64,000 nt of DNA from Verrucomicrobiota bacterium (GTDB lineage Bacteria > Verrucomicrobiota > Verrucomicrobiia > Limisphaerales > JAEYXS01): assembly GCA_023431185.1 (NCBI GenBank), contig JAEYXS010000065.1, positions 1 to 64,000 on the forward strand. The letters are read 5' to 3'. This document shows, piece after piece, positions 7,968 to 17,672 of this stretch. Below the pieces are notes generated by a model. It saw only the letters and a list, made by a program, of their open reading frames with translations, ran no database searches and was not told where the DNA came from. A program made the translations under genes and the position numbers. Numbering within the stretch: position 1 is the first letter of the stretch; every line of letters starts with the position of its first letter.

Positions 7968-9289
7968 GCCATGCAGGGGGCGAGAATGGCGTCATCCATG
8001 CCGTGGATGATCTTCTTGTCCGCCGGACAGATCGTGGCCAGCGCTCCGCCCAGATTGGTTCGGGCAGCATCACCCTCGCCATGGACAAAGTAATACGGGC
8101 ACAAGCGCACCCGGCCATTCATACTGTGCACTGCGTTGGCCTTGAAATCAAACCACTTGGCTTCGATGGCCTTGGGCTTGTGATAACGCTGCAGGATGCA
8201 GGGATTCTTCTCCGCTGAACTGATGGCCTGATCCACGGCCGCGCTCCAATCCGCCACGGACATATCACTACCGAGTGACACACCGCGTGCGCCCCAAGCA
8301 TTCTCCGAGAAACCGGAAACCTTGAGGATCAAATCGCGTTCCTTCTGCGAAAGTGTTTTGAGCTGTGTCCAGTCGGTGAGATTCAGTTCCGGGAATGCAC
8401 CGTTCGGCGGGAGCGGCGTGGGATCGATGATCCAGGTGTAAGGGACGATTTGGAGCAACTGCTTGAAGAAGCTCTCCCCGAGCTGTTGCAACCAGAAGGG
8501 GCGCAGGTTGCGATTCCATAGCAGCGCCAGCGTCAGCTTTTCTTCGAGGAAAGGCTTGGGCGGGGGCGTGAGGCGGATCTGTTTTTCCTGCGCGAGGGCG
8601 AAGAGGGTTTTCGCAGCGGGAATGTTCTTGAGGTCGAACATCTCGAAGAAGCGATACACCGCTTCGCCGGGCTTCACATCGGTGAAGGAAGCATCAACGA
8701 CTTGGAAACGTTCGCCCAATTGCGCCGCCAGCCAGCACATCTCCGGGCGATAGGTGGCCGATTCATCGGACACCATCAAATGCACTTTGGAGGCGTCACC
8801 GAAGATGCCTCGAAAGCCCTCGATCATCCCATTCGCGCTACCAAGCACATTGAAGCCCGCGTTCGCGTAAGATTGATTTAACCATCCTGTCAGGCCCACA
8901 CCACCGGGTACGCTGTCCAGTTCGCTCGCGGCAAAGCCTGTTTCCGTGATGATAAGGTCAGGGCGGATGACGCGGGGCAGTTCGCCTTTCAGCGCGGAGG
9001 AGCGTTGCAGTTCGATGAGGTCAGCAGGCTTGCCGCGTTCGAGCCAGTCGGCGACCCACGGGGGTTGCTTACCATCGACGCTCTGGCGGTAGAGCAGATT
9101 CAGTGCGCGATAGAATTGCAGGAAGACGCGACCGAGTTTGTCAATACGGGTGACGACATCTTCACCGAGTGCCAGTGGCTTCGTGGCGCATCGCCAGGTT
9201 TCGCCCGCGAACAAGCCCTCAGCGGGCAGGGCGGCGCGGACGGATTGGGCAACCGTTTCAGGTGATGGAACGGAAGTGGTATCACTCAT
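7964..9289 (-). CDS. Unknown protein, possibly circularly permuted ATP-grasp-like
   Basis: I do not recognise this 441-residue cytosolic protein with certainty. The C-terminal 120 residues look like the nucleotide-binding half of an ATP-grasp enzyme: a Gly-rich loop (SENAWGARGVSLGSD), then CILQRYHKPKAIEAKWF and VRLCPYYFVHGE, resembling glutathionylspermidine-synthase-like permuted ATP-grasps. The middle holds WIIDPTPLPP and VHLMVSDESATYRPEM. It starts 4 bases after the proA stop and overlaps marC by 4 bases, so all three are probably one transcript. A peptide-ligase role is only inference. Confidence 0.6.
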   Translation of the reverse strand: MSDTTSVPSPETVAQSVRAALPAEGLFAGETWRCATKPLALGEDVVTRIDKLGRVFLQFYRALNLLYRQSVDGKQPPWVADWLERGKPADLIELQRSSALKGELPRVIRPDLIITETGFAASELDSVPGGVGLTGWLNQSYANAGFNVLGSANGMIEGFRGIFGDASKVHLMVSDESATYRPEMCWLAAQLGERFQVVDASFTDVKPGEAVYRFFEMFDLKNIPAAKTLFALAQEKQIRLTPPPKPFLEEKLTLALLWNRNLRPFWLQQLGESFFKQLLQIVPYTWIIDPTPLPPNGAFPELNLTDWTQLKTLSQKERDLILKVSGFSENAWGARGVSLGSDMSVADWSAAVDQAISSAEKNPCILQRYHKPKAIEAKWFDFKANAVHSMNGRVRLCPYYFVHGEGDAARTNLGGALATICPADKKIIHGMDDAILAPCMA

Positions 9290-9293
9290 ATGC

Positions 9294-10580
9294 TCAGGAA
9301 CGTATCTGCCCGTTCCCGATGCCTATCCACTTGTAGGTGGTCAATTCATCCAGGCCCATGGGTCCACGGGCGCCGATCTTGTCGGTGCTGATGCCGATCT
9401 CCGCGCCCATGCCGAACTCGCCACCATCCGTGAAGCGCGTCGAGGCGTTCCAATAGACGGCGGCAGAATCCACTTCCTCGAGGAAGCGGGTGGCCGTGGC
9501 TTCGTTGCGCGTGACGATGCTGTCCGAATGCGCGGAACCGTAATGATTGATGTGCTTGATGGCCTCTCCGACCCCGTCCACCACGCGCACATTCAACACG
9601 TAGTCGTTATACTCGGTGTAAAAATCTGCTTCGGTGACGTCCTTGAGCTTGGCTTCCGGAGCTGAAGCAGAGCCGTTCAAGTTGCTGCGAGTGGCGGCAT
9701 CGACACGGAGTTCCACGTTCTTATCCCAAAGCTTCTTGGCCATGGCGGGGAGGAACTTGGGGGCGATGGCCTTGTCCACGAGCAAGGTTTCCATCGCATT
9801 GCAGACGGAGGGGCGTTGGACTTTTGCGTTCAGGGCGATTTCTTCGGCCATCTGCAGGTTTGCGTCTTTATCCACGAACACATGGCAGACGCCTTTGTAG
9901 TGCTTGATGACCGGCACCTTGGAGCACTCGGTCACGGCACGGATGAGACCCTCGCCCCCACGGGGCATGCAGAGGTCAACGTATTGCGTGAGCGAGAGCA
10001 GGACCGGAATCGCTTCACGGTCGGGCACGGGCACCACTTGGATGGCGTGCTCGGGAAAATGGGGAATCGTTTTGCGCGCCGCTGCGACCATCACATCGCT
10101 GATGAGGCGGTTCGAGTTCAGCGCTTCTTTGCCACCGCGCAGGATGGTGGCGTTGCTGGTCTTGAAGCACAGGCTCGCGGCATCCGCTGTGACGTTCGGG
10201 CGGGACTCGTAAATGATGACGACAACACCAATCGGCGTGGCGACCTTCTTGAGCTTGAGACCATTCGGGCGGGTGCGTTCGTCGAGCAAACGGCCGACGG
10301 GATCGGGCAGGGCGGCGACTTCACGGAGTCCTTGGGCCATGGACTTGATCCGTTTGTCATCCAGCTTCAGGCGTTCCAGCATCGCGCCGGAGAGGCCGAG
10401 TTGCTGACCCACGATCATGTCCTTGGCATTTGCCTCTTTCAGCGCTTCTCCTTGCTGCTCAACGGCATCCGCCATCGCCAGCAGGCAGCGATTCTTCTCG
10501 TCCGTGGTCAGCTTGGCCAGTTCGCGCGAGGCGGCCTTGGCTTGCTGCGCCAGTTTCGTCATTTGCTCCGTCAGAGTCAT
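9294..10580 (-). CDS. proA: Glutamate-5-semialdehyde dehydrogenase (gamma-glutamyl phosphate reductase)
   Basis: The 428-residue enzyme reduces gamma-glutamyl phosphate with NADPH in proline synthesis. Family hallmarks include PIGVVVIIYESRPNVTAD near 115-132, the LRGGKEALNSN stretch near 145-155, and the catalytic cysteine in QRPSVCNAMETLL near 254-266 (QRPSVCNAxE). Length is typical. The partner kinase proB is not beside it; the gene instead heads a cluster with an ATP-grasp-like unknown and a MarC protein. It diverges from the TerB-like gene across about 160 bases. Confidence 0.95.
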   Translation of the reverse strand: MTLTEQMTKLAQQAKAASRELAKLTTDEKNRCLLAMADAVEQQGEALKEANAKDMIVGQQLGLSGAMLERLKLDDKRIKSMAQGLREVAALPDPVGRLLDERTRPNGLKLKKVATPIGVVVIIYESRPNVTADAASLCFKTSNATILRGGKEALNSNRLISDVMVAAARKTIPHFPEHAIQVVPVPDREAIPVLLSLTQYVDLCMPRGGEGLIRAVTECSKVPVIKHYKGVCHVFVDKDANLQMAEEIALNAKVQRPSVCNAMETLLVDKAIAPKFLPAMAKKLWDKNVELRVDAATRSNLNGSASAPEAKLKDVTEADFYTEYNDYVLNVRVVDGVGEAIKHINHYGSAHSDSIVTRNEATATRFLEEVDSAAVYWNASTRFTDGGEFGMGAEIGISTDKIGARGPMGLDELTTYKWIGIGNGQIRS

Positions 10581-10741
10581 ATCAGGCGGCTATAATAAGC
10601 ACACAACTGGGGAAAAGCGAGGGGTGAAGTTCAATGTAAGAAGTGAGGTTTTTTCCGCAACAACGACAAACTTTGTTGATTGCTACTGTTGGGCAAATTA
10701 ATTTGCGAGGCGAACAACGGTTAACAACAAGGACAAACAAC

Positions 10742-11185
10742 ATGGGACTATTTGATTCACTACTCGGAGGTCAGTCCGCTCAACAGGGACTGAGCAAACA
10801 AGAGGCGTTCTTGAGCGTGATGCTCATTTCCGTGGCTGCGGACGGGAATGTTTCAGAGGATGAGATCGGTGAAATTGCAGTGCGCTCCAAGCGCATGCAG
10901 TCGCTCAAACAGATGAGCAACGATCAACTGGGGTCAACTATCCGCAAACTGGTCAACCAGGCCAAATCGGAAGGCGCTGATGCACTCCTCAAGAAGGCAG
11001 TTGAGGCGTTGCCTGCGGATTTGCGTCCTTCGGCTTTCGCCATCGGTGTGGATCTAATGCTGGGAGACGGCAGCGTACAGGGCAACGAGATGAAGGCTTT
11101 AGAGGTTTTGCAGCAAAGATTGGAAGTGCCCAACGACCTGGCGATGAAAATCGTCGAGGTGTTCCAGATCAAGAGCAAAGGCTGA
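10742..11185 (+). CDS. TerB-like (tellurite resistance B family) protein
   Basis: I place the start at the ATG at 10742 (MGLFDSLLGG), with AGGA 5-9 bases upstream; an upstream in-frame start at 10643 adds non-coding-like residues. The 147-residue all-helical protein contains the TerB pattern: AFLSVMLISVAADGNVSEDE near 26-45 and a second copy LMLGDGSVQGNEMKALEVLQ near 105-124. Both have acidic D-G-x-V/S-x-x-x-E loops that may bind metal. TerB-domain proteins are cytosolic or membrane-associated and of poorly defined function. A terminator follows, so it is probably monocistronic. Confidence 0.8.
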   Translation: MGLFDSLLGGQSAQQGLSKQEAFLSVMLISVAADGNVSEDEIGEIAVRSKRMQSLKQMSNDQLGSTIRKLVNQAKSEGADALLKKAVEALPADLRPSAFAIGVDLMLGDGSVQGNEMKALEVLQQRLEVPNDLAMKIVEVFQIKSKG

Positions 11186-11217
11186 CAGTATCAGGGGGAA
11201 ATCCTTCCCTTTTTTGA

Positions 11218-11248
11218 TCCACCATCCCACCACGGGCGGTGGATTTTT
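11218..11248 (+). terminator. Intrinsic terminator of the TerB-like gene
   Basis: TCCACC (11218-11223) pairs with GGTGGA (11238-11243), followed by TTTTT. The T-run touches the stop codon of the convergent PQQ-propeller gene. Confidence 0.65.
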
Positions 11249-14226
11249 CATTTGTCCGCACCCGGTCCGATAAAGACTCCGCCGTTGGAGCTGTCGGGCA
11301 ACAGGAAGAATCCGGCCCCATGATTTTGCTTCTGCAACAATACCCCTTCCATGAGGACAGGTTTCTCGTGGTCGGGGTGGATGAATTGGCCGGTGAAAAG
11401 TCCGTTCTCGGCATTTATTTTCAGATTCAGTATCTCAGGCTGGACTTCTGGCAGCACCACCTCGTGGTTAGCCTTGAACTGCAGTTTGAAGGCAATGAGA
11501 TCAGGCAACCCGCCGCCTTGCAGTCCGAGCAAGCCATCCGACCAGCCGAGCATGGTTTGCTTGCGGGGTGGGGTGACATATCTGGAGCCGATGACGGTGA
11601 GGCTGCGTTGGAATCCGAGTGCATTCGCATTCGTGCCGGTGGTGCTGGGGCGAATCCAATGCAGGCTGCCGTGCAGATCGGCGAAGGATTCGTGGCCGAA
11701 GCGCAACCAACCGGTGAGCAGGCCGCGATTGCCGTATGGGGCGAGGTAGAGCGGCCACAGGCCATCTGTTGAAATCTGAGTGGTCTGCTCGATGGGTGTG
11801 CCGTCATTCAAGCGGCCTTTCATCTGGATGCGGCCATCCTCGGAGACTTGCACGAGGGCATAGCTGCTGCCAACGGGACCGCTCACATCGGCAGGCAAAG
11901 AAAGACTGACGGTGTAATGGCCGGCGTAGCGTGTGCGCTTCTCCTTGCCATCGAAGGCGCGCCGGTCGCCCAAGACTTCGGCGGTGCCACCTTCGGTGTA
12001 GAGGCTGCCGGTAATGAGGTCAGGGGTCTTGAGCCAATTGAGATTGAACTTGATGCTGAGGGCTTGCTGGCGCTCGTTGAGGATGATGGCACTGGCTTGG
12101 CCATCGGCATCGAACTGGCCGCTGAGATTGTGGGCGGCACCGCCGAGGATGAGGCGGACTTTGAACGCACCGCGTTCCGAAGTGGTGAGGGTGAAGCGAC
12201 CGCAATAGTCGGCGGAGACGGTGTTGGTCTGGAAGATGAGGCCGTGAAAATCACCGGCGATGACCTTGAAGGGATTCGGCTTGAACTCAGCGCGCAGGGA
12301 CATGTTCGTCTGCATGACGAAGGTCAGTTTGGCGCTGTTATTCGTCAGGCTGCCGGTCCAGCCAGTGAAGAGCCAGCCTTCAGCGGGTTCAGCGGTCACG
12401 GTGTAGGTATTGCCGACCTCGAGTTCCTCGCGCTGTAAGTTAGGTTTCACTGAGCCTTCGCCCAGAATGGATAAGGACAACGGGGCCATGACGAGGCGGC
12501 GGAAGGAACGCTTCTCCTCAGAGGAAAAGTTGCCCGCGGCATCTACGGCGCGGATGAGGATATAGTTCTCACCGGCGGCGAGGGAGATGGGAATAGTCCA
12601 GTTCGTGGTGCCGATGGCGTTCTGCCAGACGTTGCTGTTTAACTGATACTCGACCCGGGCAAGATGCAGATTGTCCTCGGCCGTGCCGGAGACGGTAAGT
12701 TGCGGGATCAACACACGCGTGTTGGAAGAAGGCGCCTTGATGTCCAGTTTGGGTTTCACCGTGTCGCTCATCATGCTGGCGGACTGGACGGTGACGGTCT
12801 GCGTCAGAGAGACCAGCATCGGGCGGGATGGAAAAGTGGCTTCAGCGGCGAAGTGATAACTACCGGTATTGGTTTCCTGCCAGGTCCAGGCAAAGGGAGC
12901 TGCGTTTAGTTGGGAGAATTGTCTGCCATTGACCAACAATCGAACGGCTGTGGGTGTCTCGATAACTCCGAGCGGTTCGGCCAGCAATTTCACACTGGCG
13001 GGTGCGGTCAGCATTGCTCCGCCGGGTGATAAGCTGAGGCGAATTTCTGCTGGAGGGGCGGAGAGAGTTGCCCTGCCGTTACGCCGGGTGTTCCCGCGAA
13101 AGGCAGACCACGTGTCGGTCGCTGGGCCGCTGGTGCCGGCGTAGGCAGAAACCTTGCCATCCCACGAGCCAATGACGATGGTGCCGTTGGGTTGGATCAA
13201 AGGCGAGCCGGAGATCTTATCACCAGTCTTTTGCGACCAGAGCAATTGGCCGTTTTCGGCAGAGACTCCGTAGAGGTTGCCATTGTAACTGCCGAAGACC
13301 ACGGTGCCATCCTGCGTGACGGCAGGCGTGGAGCGGATGGTGGTGTCTGCTCCCGGAAGTTGCAGGGACCAGAGCGTGTCGCCGTTCTTCCCCAGGCAAA
13401 ACAGTTTGCCTTCATCCGTGCCGATCAGGATGCGTCCACTGGCTGTCAGCACGGGTGAGGAGCGGATCGGGCTGCTGAGTGGTTTTTCCCACAAAATGCT
13501 TCCAGCCGGTGAGGCGGCGACTGCTTTGCCCGAAACGGTAGCGACATAGACCGTGCCATCAGGCGCGATGGCGGGCGAGGCATTGATGCGGTCACCCAGG
13601 CTTTGCTGCCAGAAGAGCGAGCCATTGCGGCGCAGGGCGTAGAGGTTGCCGTCCTGACCACCGAAATAGATGATGCCTTCCGCACCGATGGCTGGGGAAG
13701 AAACGATCGGCTCATTGATGGTGTAGCGCCAGCGCTCGTTACCCGAGGCATTCAAGCAGATAACGAACCCCTGCGTCGTGGCGATGATGATATCATCCTC
13801 TTCTGTGATCGCTGCCGAACTGGCGATCTCGGCACGCAAGGAAGTGAACCATTTCCCGCGACCATCCGGATTCACTGCGTAGAACAGCTTGTCCATCGAA
13901 CCGAAATAGATGTTGCCCTTGTCATCCACGGTCGGAGTGGAGACCACGGCTGCTTCACTGCGACTGGTCCAAGCGATGGTGCCATCGGGTTTAAGGGCGT
14001 GGATGAAACCATCATCTGTGCCGATACAAACAGTGCCATCGGGACCAAGGGCCGGGGATGACTGGATGCGATGACCGAGATCGGCCGTCCAGAGCAGTTT
14101 AGGTGCCTGAGCGTGGAGCGTTGAGATGGCGAGCAGGGTGAAGCAAATGACCCAAGCCCACTTACGGGAAATCAGCCAATGGACTGGGTTCTGCGACAAC
14201 ACGGGCGCAACGTAGCAGGCCCTCAT
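11248..14226 (-). CDS. Large exported PQQ-type beta-propeller with Ig-like and InlB-like repeats
   Basis: The 992-residue protein has an N-terminal signal/anchor (hydrophobic stretch about 24-39, ending LHAQA). Residues 45-385 are an eight-fold run of PQQ-like blades (SSPALGPDGTVCIGTDDGF, STPTVDDKGNIYFGSMD), a seven/eight-bladed propeller. Two Ig-like segments follow (about 390-590), then an InlB B-repeat-like unit (WLFTGWTGSLTNNSAKL) near 615, then a long beta-rich C-terminus. A quinoprotein dehydrogenase role is not supported because active-site motifs are absent; a cell-surface binding role is more likely. Its ATG overlaps the stop of the L,D-transpeptidase gene (ATGA). Confidence 0.8.
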   Translation of the reverse strand: MRACYVAPVLSQNPVHWLISRKWAWVICFTLLAISTLHAQAPKLLWTADLGHRIQSSPALGPDGTVCIGTDDGFIHALKPDGTIAWTSRSEAAVVSTPTVDDKGNIYFGSMDKLFYAVNPDGRGKWFTSLRAEIASSAAITEEDDIIIATTQGFVICLNASGNERWRYTINEPIVSSPAIGAEGIIYFGGQDGNLYALRRNGSLFWQQSLGDRINASPAIAPDGTVYVATVSGKAVAASPAGSILWEKPLSSPIRSSPVLTASGRILIGTDEGKLFCLGKNGDTLWSLQLPGADTTIRSTPAVTQDGTVVFGSYNGNLYGVSAENGQLLWSQKTGDKISGSPLIQPNGTIVIGSWDGKVSAYAGTSGPATDTWSAFRGNTRRNGRATLSAPPAEIRLSLSPGGAMLTAPASVKLLAEPLGVIETPTAVRLLVNGRQFSQLNAAPFAWTWQETNTGSYHFAAEATFPSRPMLVSLTQTVTVQSASMMSDTVKPKLDIKAPSSNTRVLIPQLTVSGTAEDNLHLARVEYQLNSNVWQNAIGTTNWTIPISLAAGENYILIRAVDAAGNFSSEEKRSFRRLVMAPLSLSILGEGSVKPNLQREELEVGNTYTVTAEPAEGWLFTGWTGSLTNNSAKLTFVMQTNMSLRAEFKPNPFKVIAGDFHGLIFQTNTVSADYCGRFTLTTSERGAFKVRLILGGAAHNLSGQFDADGQASAIILNERQQALSIKFNLNWLKTPDLITGSLYTEGGTAEVLGDRRAFDGKEKRTRYAGHYTVSLSLPADVSGPVGSSYALVQVSEDGRIQMKGRLNDGTPIEQTTQISTDGLWPLYLAPYGNRGLLTGWLRFGHESFADLHGSLHWIRPSTTGTNANALGFQRSLTVIGSRYVTPPRKQTMLGWSDGLLGLQGGGLPDLIAFKLQFKANHEVVLPEVQPEILNLKINAENGLFTGQFIHPDHEKPVLMEGVLLQKQNHGAGFFLLPDSSNGGVFIGPGADK

Positions 14227-14825
14227 GGTTGAATCCAGACCAGTGTGCCTTCGGGCAGGCGGTCATAGAGCGGCATGATGTCGGAGGAGGACAAATGGAT
14301 GCAGCCGTGGGAATCGGGTCGGCCCAAACTGGGCTCATTGCCCAAGCCGTGGATATAGACGTAACGCTTGAACGTATCGACACCCTCCCCGCGATTGAAG
14401 CCCGGCTCCAAGCCCTCAAGCCACATGATGCGATGGGCGATGGGCGCCATCGGCATGCCCTGCCAAGTGCTGCCGATAGGGATGCGGCTTTTGAAAGCAG
14501 TACCCACCGGCCAACCACCACCGACTTTACGACCCACCTTGTGCAAACCACGCGGTGTGCAGTTCGAGTTCTCCTTCTCACCGATACCGAAACGCGAGGT
14601 GGAAACCAGATAACGTCGGGTGAACAAGAACGAATCCCACGTCGGGCGCAACGGCAGATTGGCGGAGAACAGATCCATCCGTTGCTCGCGGATAGAGGTG
14701 CAGAGGATGAAGCTCGTAGGTGCGACATTCAATCGCTTGGCCCGTAATGGCAATTCTTTCGGCAACCGTCGCCCGGAAGCCAGCGCGGACGGATAATGAA
14801 AGACGTTGCCGGGAGGAAGTTGCAT
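14223..14825 (-). CDS. L,D-transpeptidase (YkuD domain)
   Basis: The 200-residue protein carries the YkuD catalytic signature: YIHGLGNEPSLGRPDSHGCI at about 158-177, with the essential His and Cys in SHGCIHL. Such enzymes form 3-3 cross-links in peptidoglycan or attach proteins to it. The ATG at 14825 is preferred over the in-frame TTG at 14828. A classic signal peptide is not obvious, although the N-terminus is basic. The gene lies 3 bases after argA and overlaps the following PQQ-propeller gene by 4 bases, so the three appear cotranscribed. Confidence 0.88.
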   Translation of the reverse strand: MQLPPGNVFHYPSALASGRRLPKELPLRAKRLNVAPTSFILCTSIREQRMDLFSANLPLRPTWDSFLFTRRYLVSTSRFGIGEKENSNCTPRGLHKVGRKVGGGWPVGTAFKSRIPIGSTWQGMPMAPIAHRIMWLEGLEPGFNRGEGVDTFKRYVYIHGLGNEPSLGRPDSHGCIHLSSSDIMPLYDRLPEGTLVWIQP

Positions 14826-14828
14826 CAA

Positions 14829-16313
14829 CTAACTGGCTTTGGCGATCGCCACAGGCACCAAAGGCTTGATCAGCACTTTGGAGTTACGACCGCTGGAATC
14901 ATATTTCTCCCGGCGCGTCGAAGGCAGATCGGCGGGTGTGCCTTCGACGAAGCCGCCTTTGGACTGGAAGTAGCTGAAGGCCTGGGTCGAGAGGGTGATC
15001 AGGGTATTCAGACCCATCTCCTTCGCCTTGTTCTCGACGAACTGGATGAGCTTCCGGCCGATGCCCTGGTTTTCGTGCGAAGGACTGACGAACAGGAACG
15101 CGAGCTCGCCCTTGCCGAATTCAGGGTAGGTGTGCAACGCCACGCAGGCGACCGGGTTCTTATCGATCTCGAAGATGTAGTAGTCGCCCAGATTCTTTTC
15201 GATCATCGGGCGGGTCCGCTTCACCAGTTCCGCATTGGCCATCGCGTTCTTGGACAGCGCGAGGATGCTGCGGATGTCCTTCTTCATCGCCTTGCGAATC
15301 TGCTGGTATTCATTGGCATAGACCAGTGTGCCGATGCCTTCGTTGGAAAACACTTCGGCGAGCAAGCCCTCATCCACTTCGCCGTTGATGACATGCACAC
15401 GGGGAATGCCCGCCCGGCAAGCGGCGGCGGCATGCACCGCTTTGGAAAGCAATTCGGGATGAAACTCTGCCCGGTTCGTGGCCAGCATCTTGTCCAGATC
15501 ACCAACTTGCACTTGCCGGATGACCTGGCCTTGGCGGATCAAACCGTCGTAGCTGGTGATGAAGATGATCTTGGACGCCTTCAACGCTTCGCCCAGTGCT
15601 CCAGCGACAGCATCTGAATTCACGCGATACGTCTTACCATCGCCATCGAAGCCCAAAGGCGGGATGACTGGAACCATGCCTTGCGTGAGCAAGGATTGCA
15701 GCATCTCGACATCGATACGCTCCACCTTGCCGGTGAAGAGGTGGTCAATGCCGTTGATGATACCTTTCGGATGCGCGATGACGGCGTTCGTGCAGACGGC
15801 GCGGATGTCATGCGTGCAGAGACCTTCTAGGATCTCGTGCGTCAGACGATTCGCGGCGGTCAGGGACAGTTTGAGCGTCTCGGCGTCCGTGATGCCCGAG
15901 CCGTCGAGGTCAGAGGCAGGGACGCCTTGCTGCTCAGCGAGCGCGCGGATCTGGGCGGCGGCACCGTGAACGAGCACCACGCGGATGTTCAGCGAGCGCA
16001 GGACCGCGATATCCAGCAGGATGTTGGCAAAGTTCTCGTCCGTGACGATCGCGCCATCGATGCTGATGACGAACGTCTTTTCCCGGTAGCGCGGGATGTA
16101 TTGCAGGATGCCCCGCAGATCCGTTGGTTTCACTCTGGAATCAATGCGGTCGGAAGGTAGCGAGACCGGTCCACCCGGGGTTGTTACTCGGACGCTGCCG
16201 AACGCACGCCCATTAATGGACGTTAATCCTTGGGATTCAACTGGAAAAAGCGATTGTTGTTTATCCAGCTTGCGCAATCTCGCTTGAACCTTTTTCCTTC
16301 TGTGGTGTTCCAA
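14829..16313 (-). CDS. argA: Amino-acid N-acetyltransferase (N-acetylglutamate synthase)
   Basis: The 494-residue protein fuses an amino acid kinase fold (about 65-330: VISIDGAIVTDENF, VLVHGAAAQI, NSDAVAGALGEALKASKIIF) to a C-terminal GNAT domain (about 345-480) with the acetyl-CoA loop VSPSHENQGIGRKLIQF. This is the ArgA arrangement that makes N-acetylglutamate, the first step of arginine synthesis. About 50 extra N-terminal residues (MEHHRRKKVQARLRK...) are basic and low in homology features, so the true start could be later. It diverges from the MacA-like gene across only 51 bases and heads an operon with cell-envelope genes. Confidence 0.9.
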   Translation of the reverse strand: MEHHRRKKVQARLRKLDKQQSLFPVESQGLTSINGRAFGSVRVTTPGGPVSLPSDRIDSRVKPTDLRGILQYIPRYREKTFVISIDGAIVTDENFANILLDIAVLRSLNIRVVLVHGAAAQIRALAEQQGVPASDLDGSGITDAETLKLSLTAANRLTHEILEGLCTHDIRAVCTNAVIAHPKGIINGIDHLFTGKVERIDVEMLQSLLTQGMVPVIPPLGFDGDGKTYRVNSDAVAGALGEALKASKIIFITSYDGLIRQGQVIRQVQVGDLDKMLATNRAEFHPELLSKAVHAAAACRAGIPRVHVINGEVDEGLLAEVFSNEGIGTLVYANEYQQIRKAMKKDIRSILALSKNAMANAELVKRTRPMIEKNLGDYYIFEIDKNPVACVALHTYPEFGKGELAFLFVSPSHENQGIGRKLIQFVENKAKEMGLNTLITLSTQAFSYFQSKGGFVEGTPADLPSTRREKYDSSGRNSKVLIKPLVPVAIAKAS

Positions 16314-16364
16314 TTGTGGGTTCTGGGGTCAGCCCAACCCTTAAATCGCCAATAATTTAAGCAC

Positions 16365-17651
16365 ATGGCCCGTAAAAAGAGTTCAAAAGGGTGGTGGATA
16401 TTCTTCGCGCTCGTCGTGGCAGGCGGCGGTGCCGGATGGTGGAAGTATTCGCACCAGGAGGAAAAACCCGTTGAGATTCAGGTGGAGAAGGTGCAGCGCC
16501 GGGATCTGACGGAGCTGGTGGTGGCCACCGGTCGCATCCAGCCGGTGCTCCAGGTGAAGATCAGCCCGGAGGTCAGCGGTGAGATCATCGAACTGCCGGT
16601 GAAGGAAGGGCAGATAGTGAAAAAGGGCGATCTGCTGATGAAGATCAAGCCGGACTTCTACGCGGCCAGCCGCAATTCCTCGGAGGCCAACCTGAAAGCC
16701 GTGCTGGCGAACAAGGATCTGGCCGCGGCGAATCTGGAGAAGGCCCGCCTGGAATACAACCGCAGCAGCGACCTGATGAAAGCCGCGCTCATCTCCGAAT
16801 CGCAGTTCCTGGAGGCGAAGACAGCCTACGATGTGACGAAAGCCCAGCTCAACGCCTCGACGCATCAAGCCGATGTAGCTCGCGCCTCACTGGCCCGGGC
16901 GGAGGAGGAACTGGCCAAGACGACCATCTACTCGCCGCTGAATGCTGTCGTGACCAAGCTCAATTCCCAGGCGGGCGAACGCGTGGTTGGCACGGCGACG
17001 ATGGCGGGCACGGATGTGATGACTTTGTCCAACTTGGAGGACATGGAGGCGCGGGTGGACATCGGGGAGATCGATGTGGTGTTAATCGCGGTCGGCCAGA
17101 AGGCGCGGCTCGAAGTGGATGCTTTTCGCAATCAGAAATTCACCGGCGTGGTGACCGAGATCGCCAATACGGCCAAGACTTCCGCTGCGGGCACGCAACA
17201 AGAAGCGACGCGTTTTGAAGTGCGCATCCGTGTGCTGGAGAAAGAGATCTTTCGCCCGGGCATGTCGGTGACTGCTGAGATCGAGACGCGTTATCGCACG
17301 AATGTCATTTCCGTGCCGTTTCAAAGTGTGACCACGCGGCCGCCCAAGGGTGCCGGGACCAATGCAGTGGCCACCGCCACAACGAATGCTCCGGCGGCGA
17401 GCAAAAAGGACAAGGAGAACGCCAACAAACCTATCGAGGTGGTCTTTGTAAAAGAGGGTGATACGGTGAAGATGGTGCCGGTGAAGCGCGGTATCAGTGA
17501 CCAGTATCACGCGGAGATCACCGAGGGGCTTACGGAGGGGGCTGAAGTGGTTTCCGGCAGTTACAAGGCCATCAACCGTGATCTGGAGGATGGCAAGAAA
17601 GTGGTCATCGGTGTGGGTGATCCCAAGTCGGCCGATGAGAAGAAGCCCTGA
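16365..17651 (+). CDS. MacA/HlyD-type periplasmic adaptor of an ABC exporter
   Basis: The 428-residue membrane-fusion protein has one N-terminal membrane anchor (WWIFFALVVAGGGAGWW), a split biotinyl-lipoyl domain (ISPEVSGEIIELPVKEGQIVKKGD near 66-89), a long alpha-helical hairpin (about 100-180), and a beta-barrel and membrane-proximal domain. This is the architecture of MacA, which links an ABC exporter to an outer-membrane channel. No TolC-like gene is present here. The ATPase and permeases follow directly, so it leads the operon. An AATAAT-like element 8 bases before the ATG may be a -10 box. Confidence 0.88.
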   Translation: MARKKSSKGWWIFFALVVAGGGAGWWKYSHQEEKPVEIQVEKVQRRDLTELVVATGRIQPVLQVKISPEVSGEIIELPVKEGQIVKKGDLLMKIKPDFYAASRNSSEANLKAVLANKDLAAANLEKARLEYNRSSDLMKAALISESQFLEAKTAYDVTKAQLNASTHQADVARASLARAEEELAKTTIYSPLNAVVTKLNSQAGERVVGTATMAGTDVMTLSNLEDMEARVDIGEIDVVLIAVGQKARLEVDAFRNQKFTGVVTEIANTAKTSAAGTQQEATRFEVRIRVLEKEIFRPGMSVTAEIETRYRTNVISVPFQSVTTRPPKGAGTNAVATATTNAPAASKKDKENANKPIEVVFVKEGDTVKMVPVKRGISDQYHAEITEGLTEGAEVVSGSYKAINRDLEDGKKVVIGVGDPKSADEKKP

Positions 17652-17672
17652 GGCAGTGTTATAGCTACAGCC

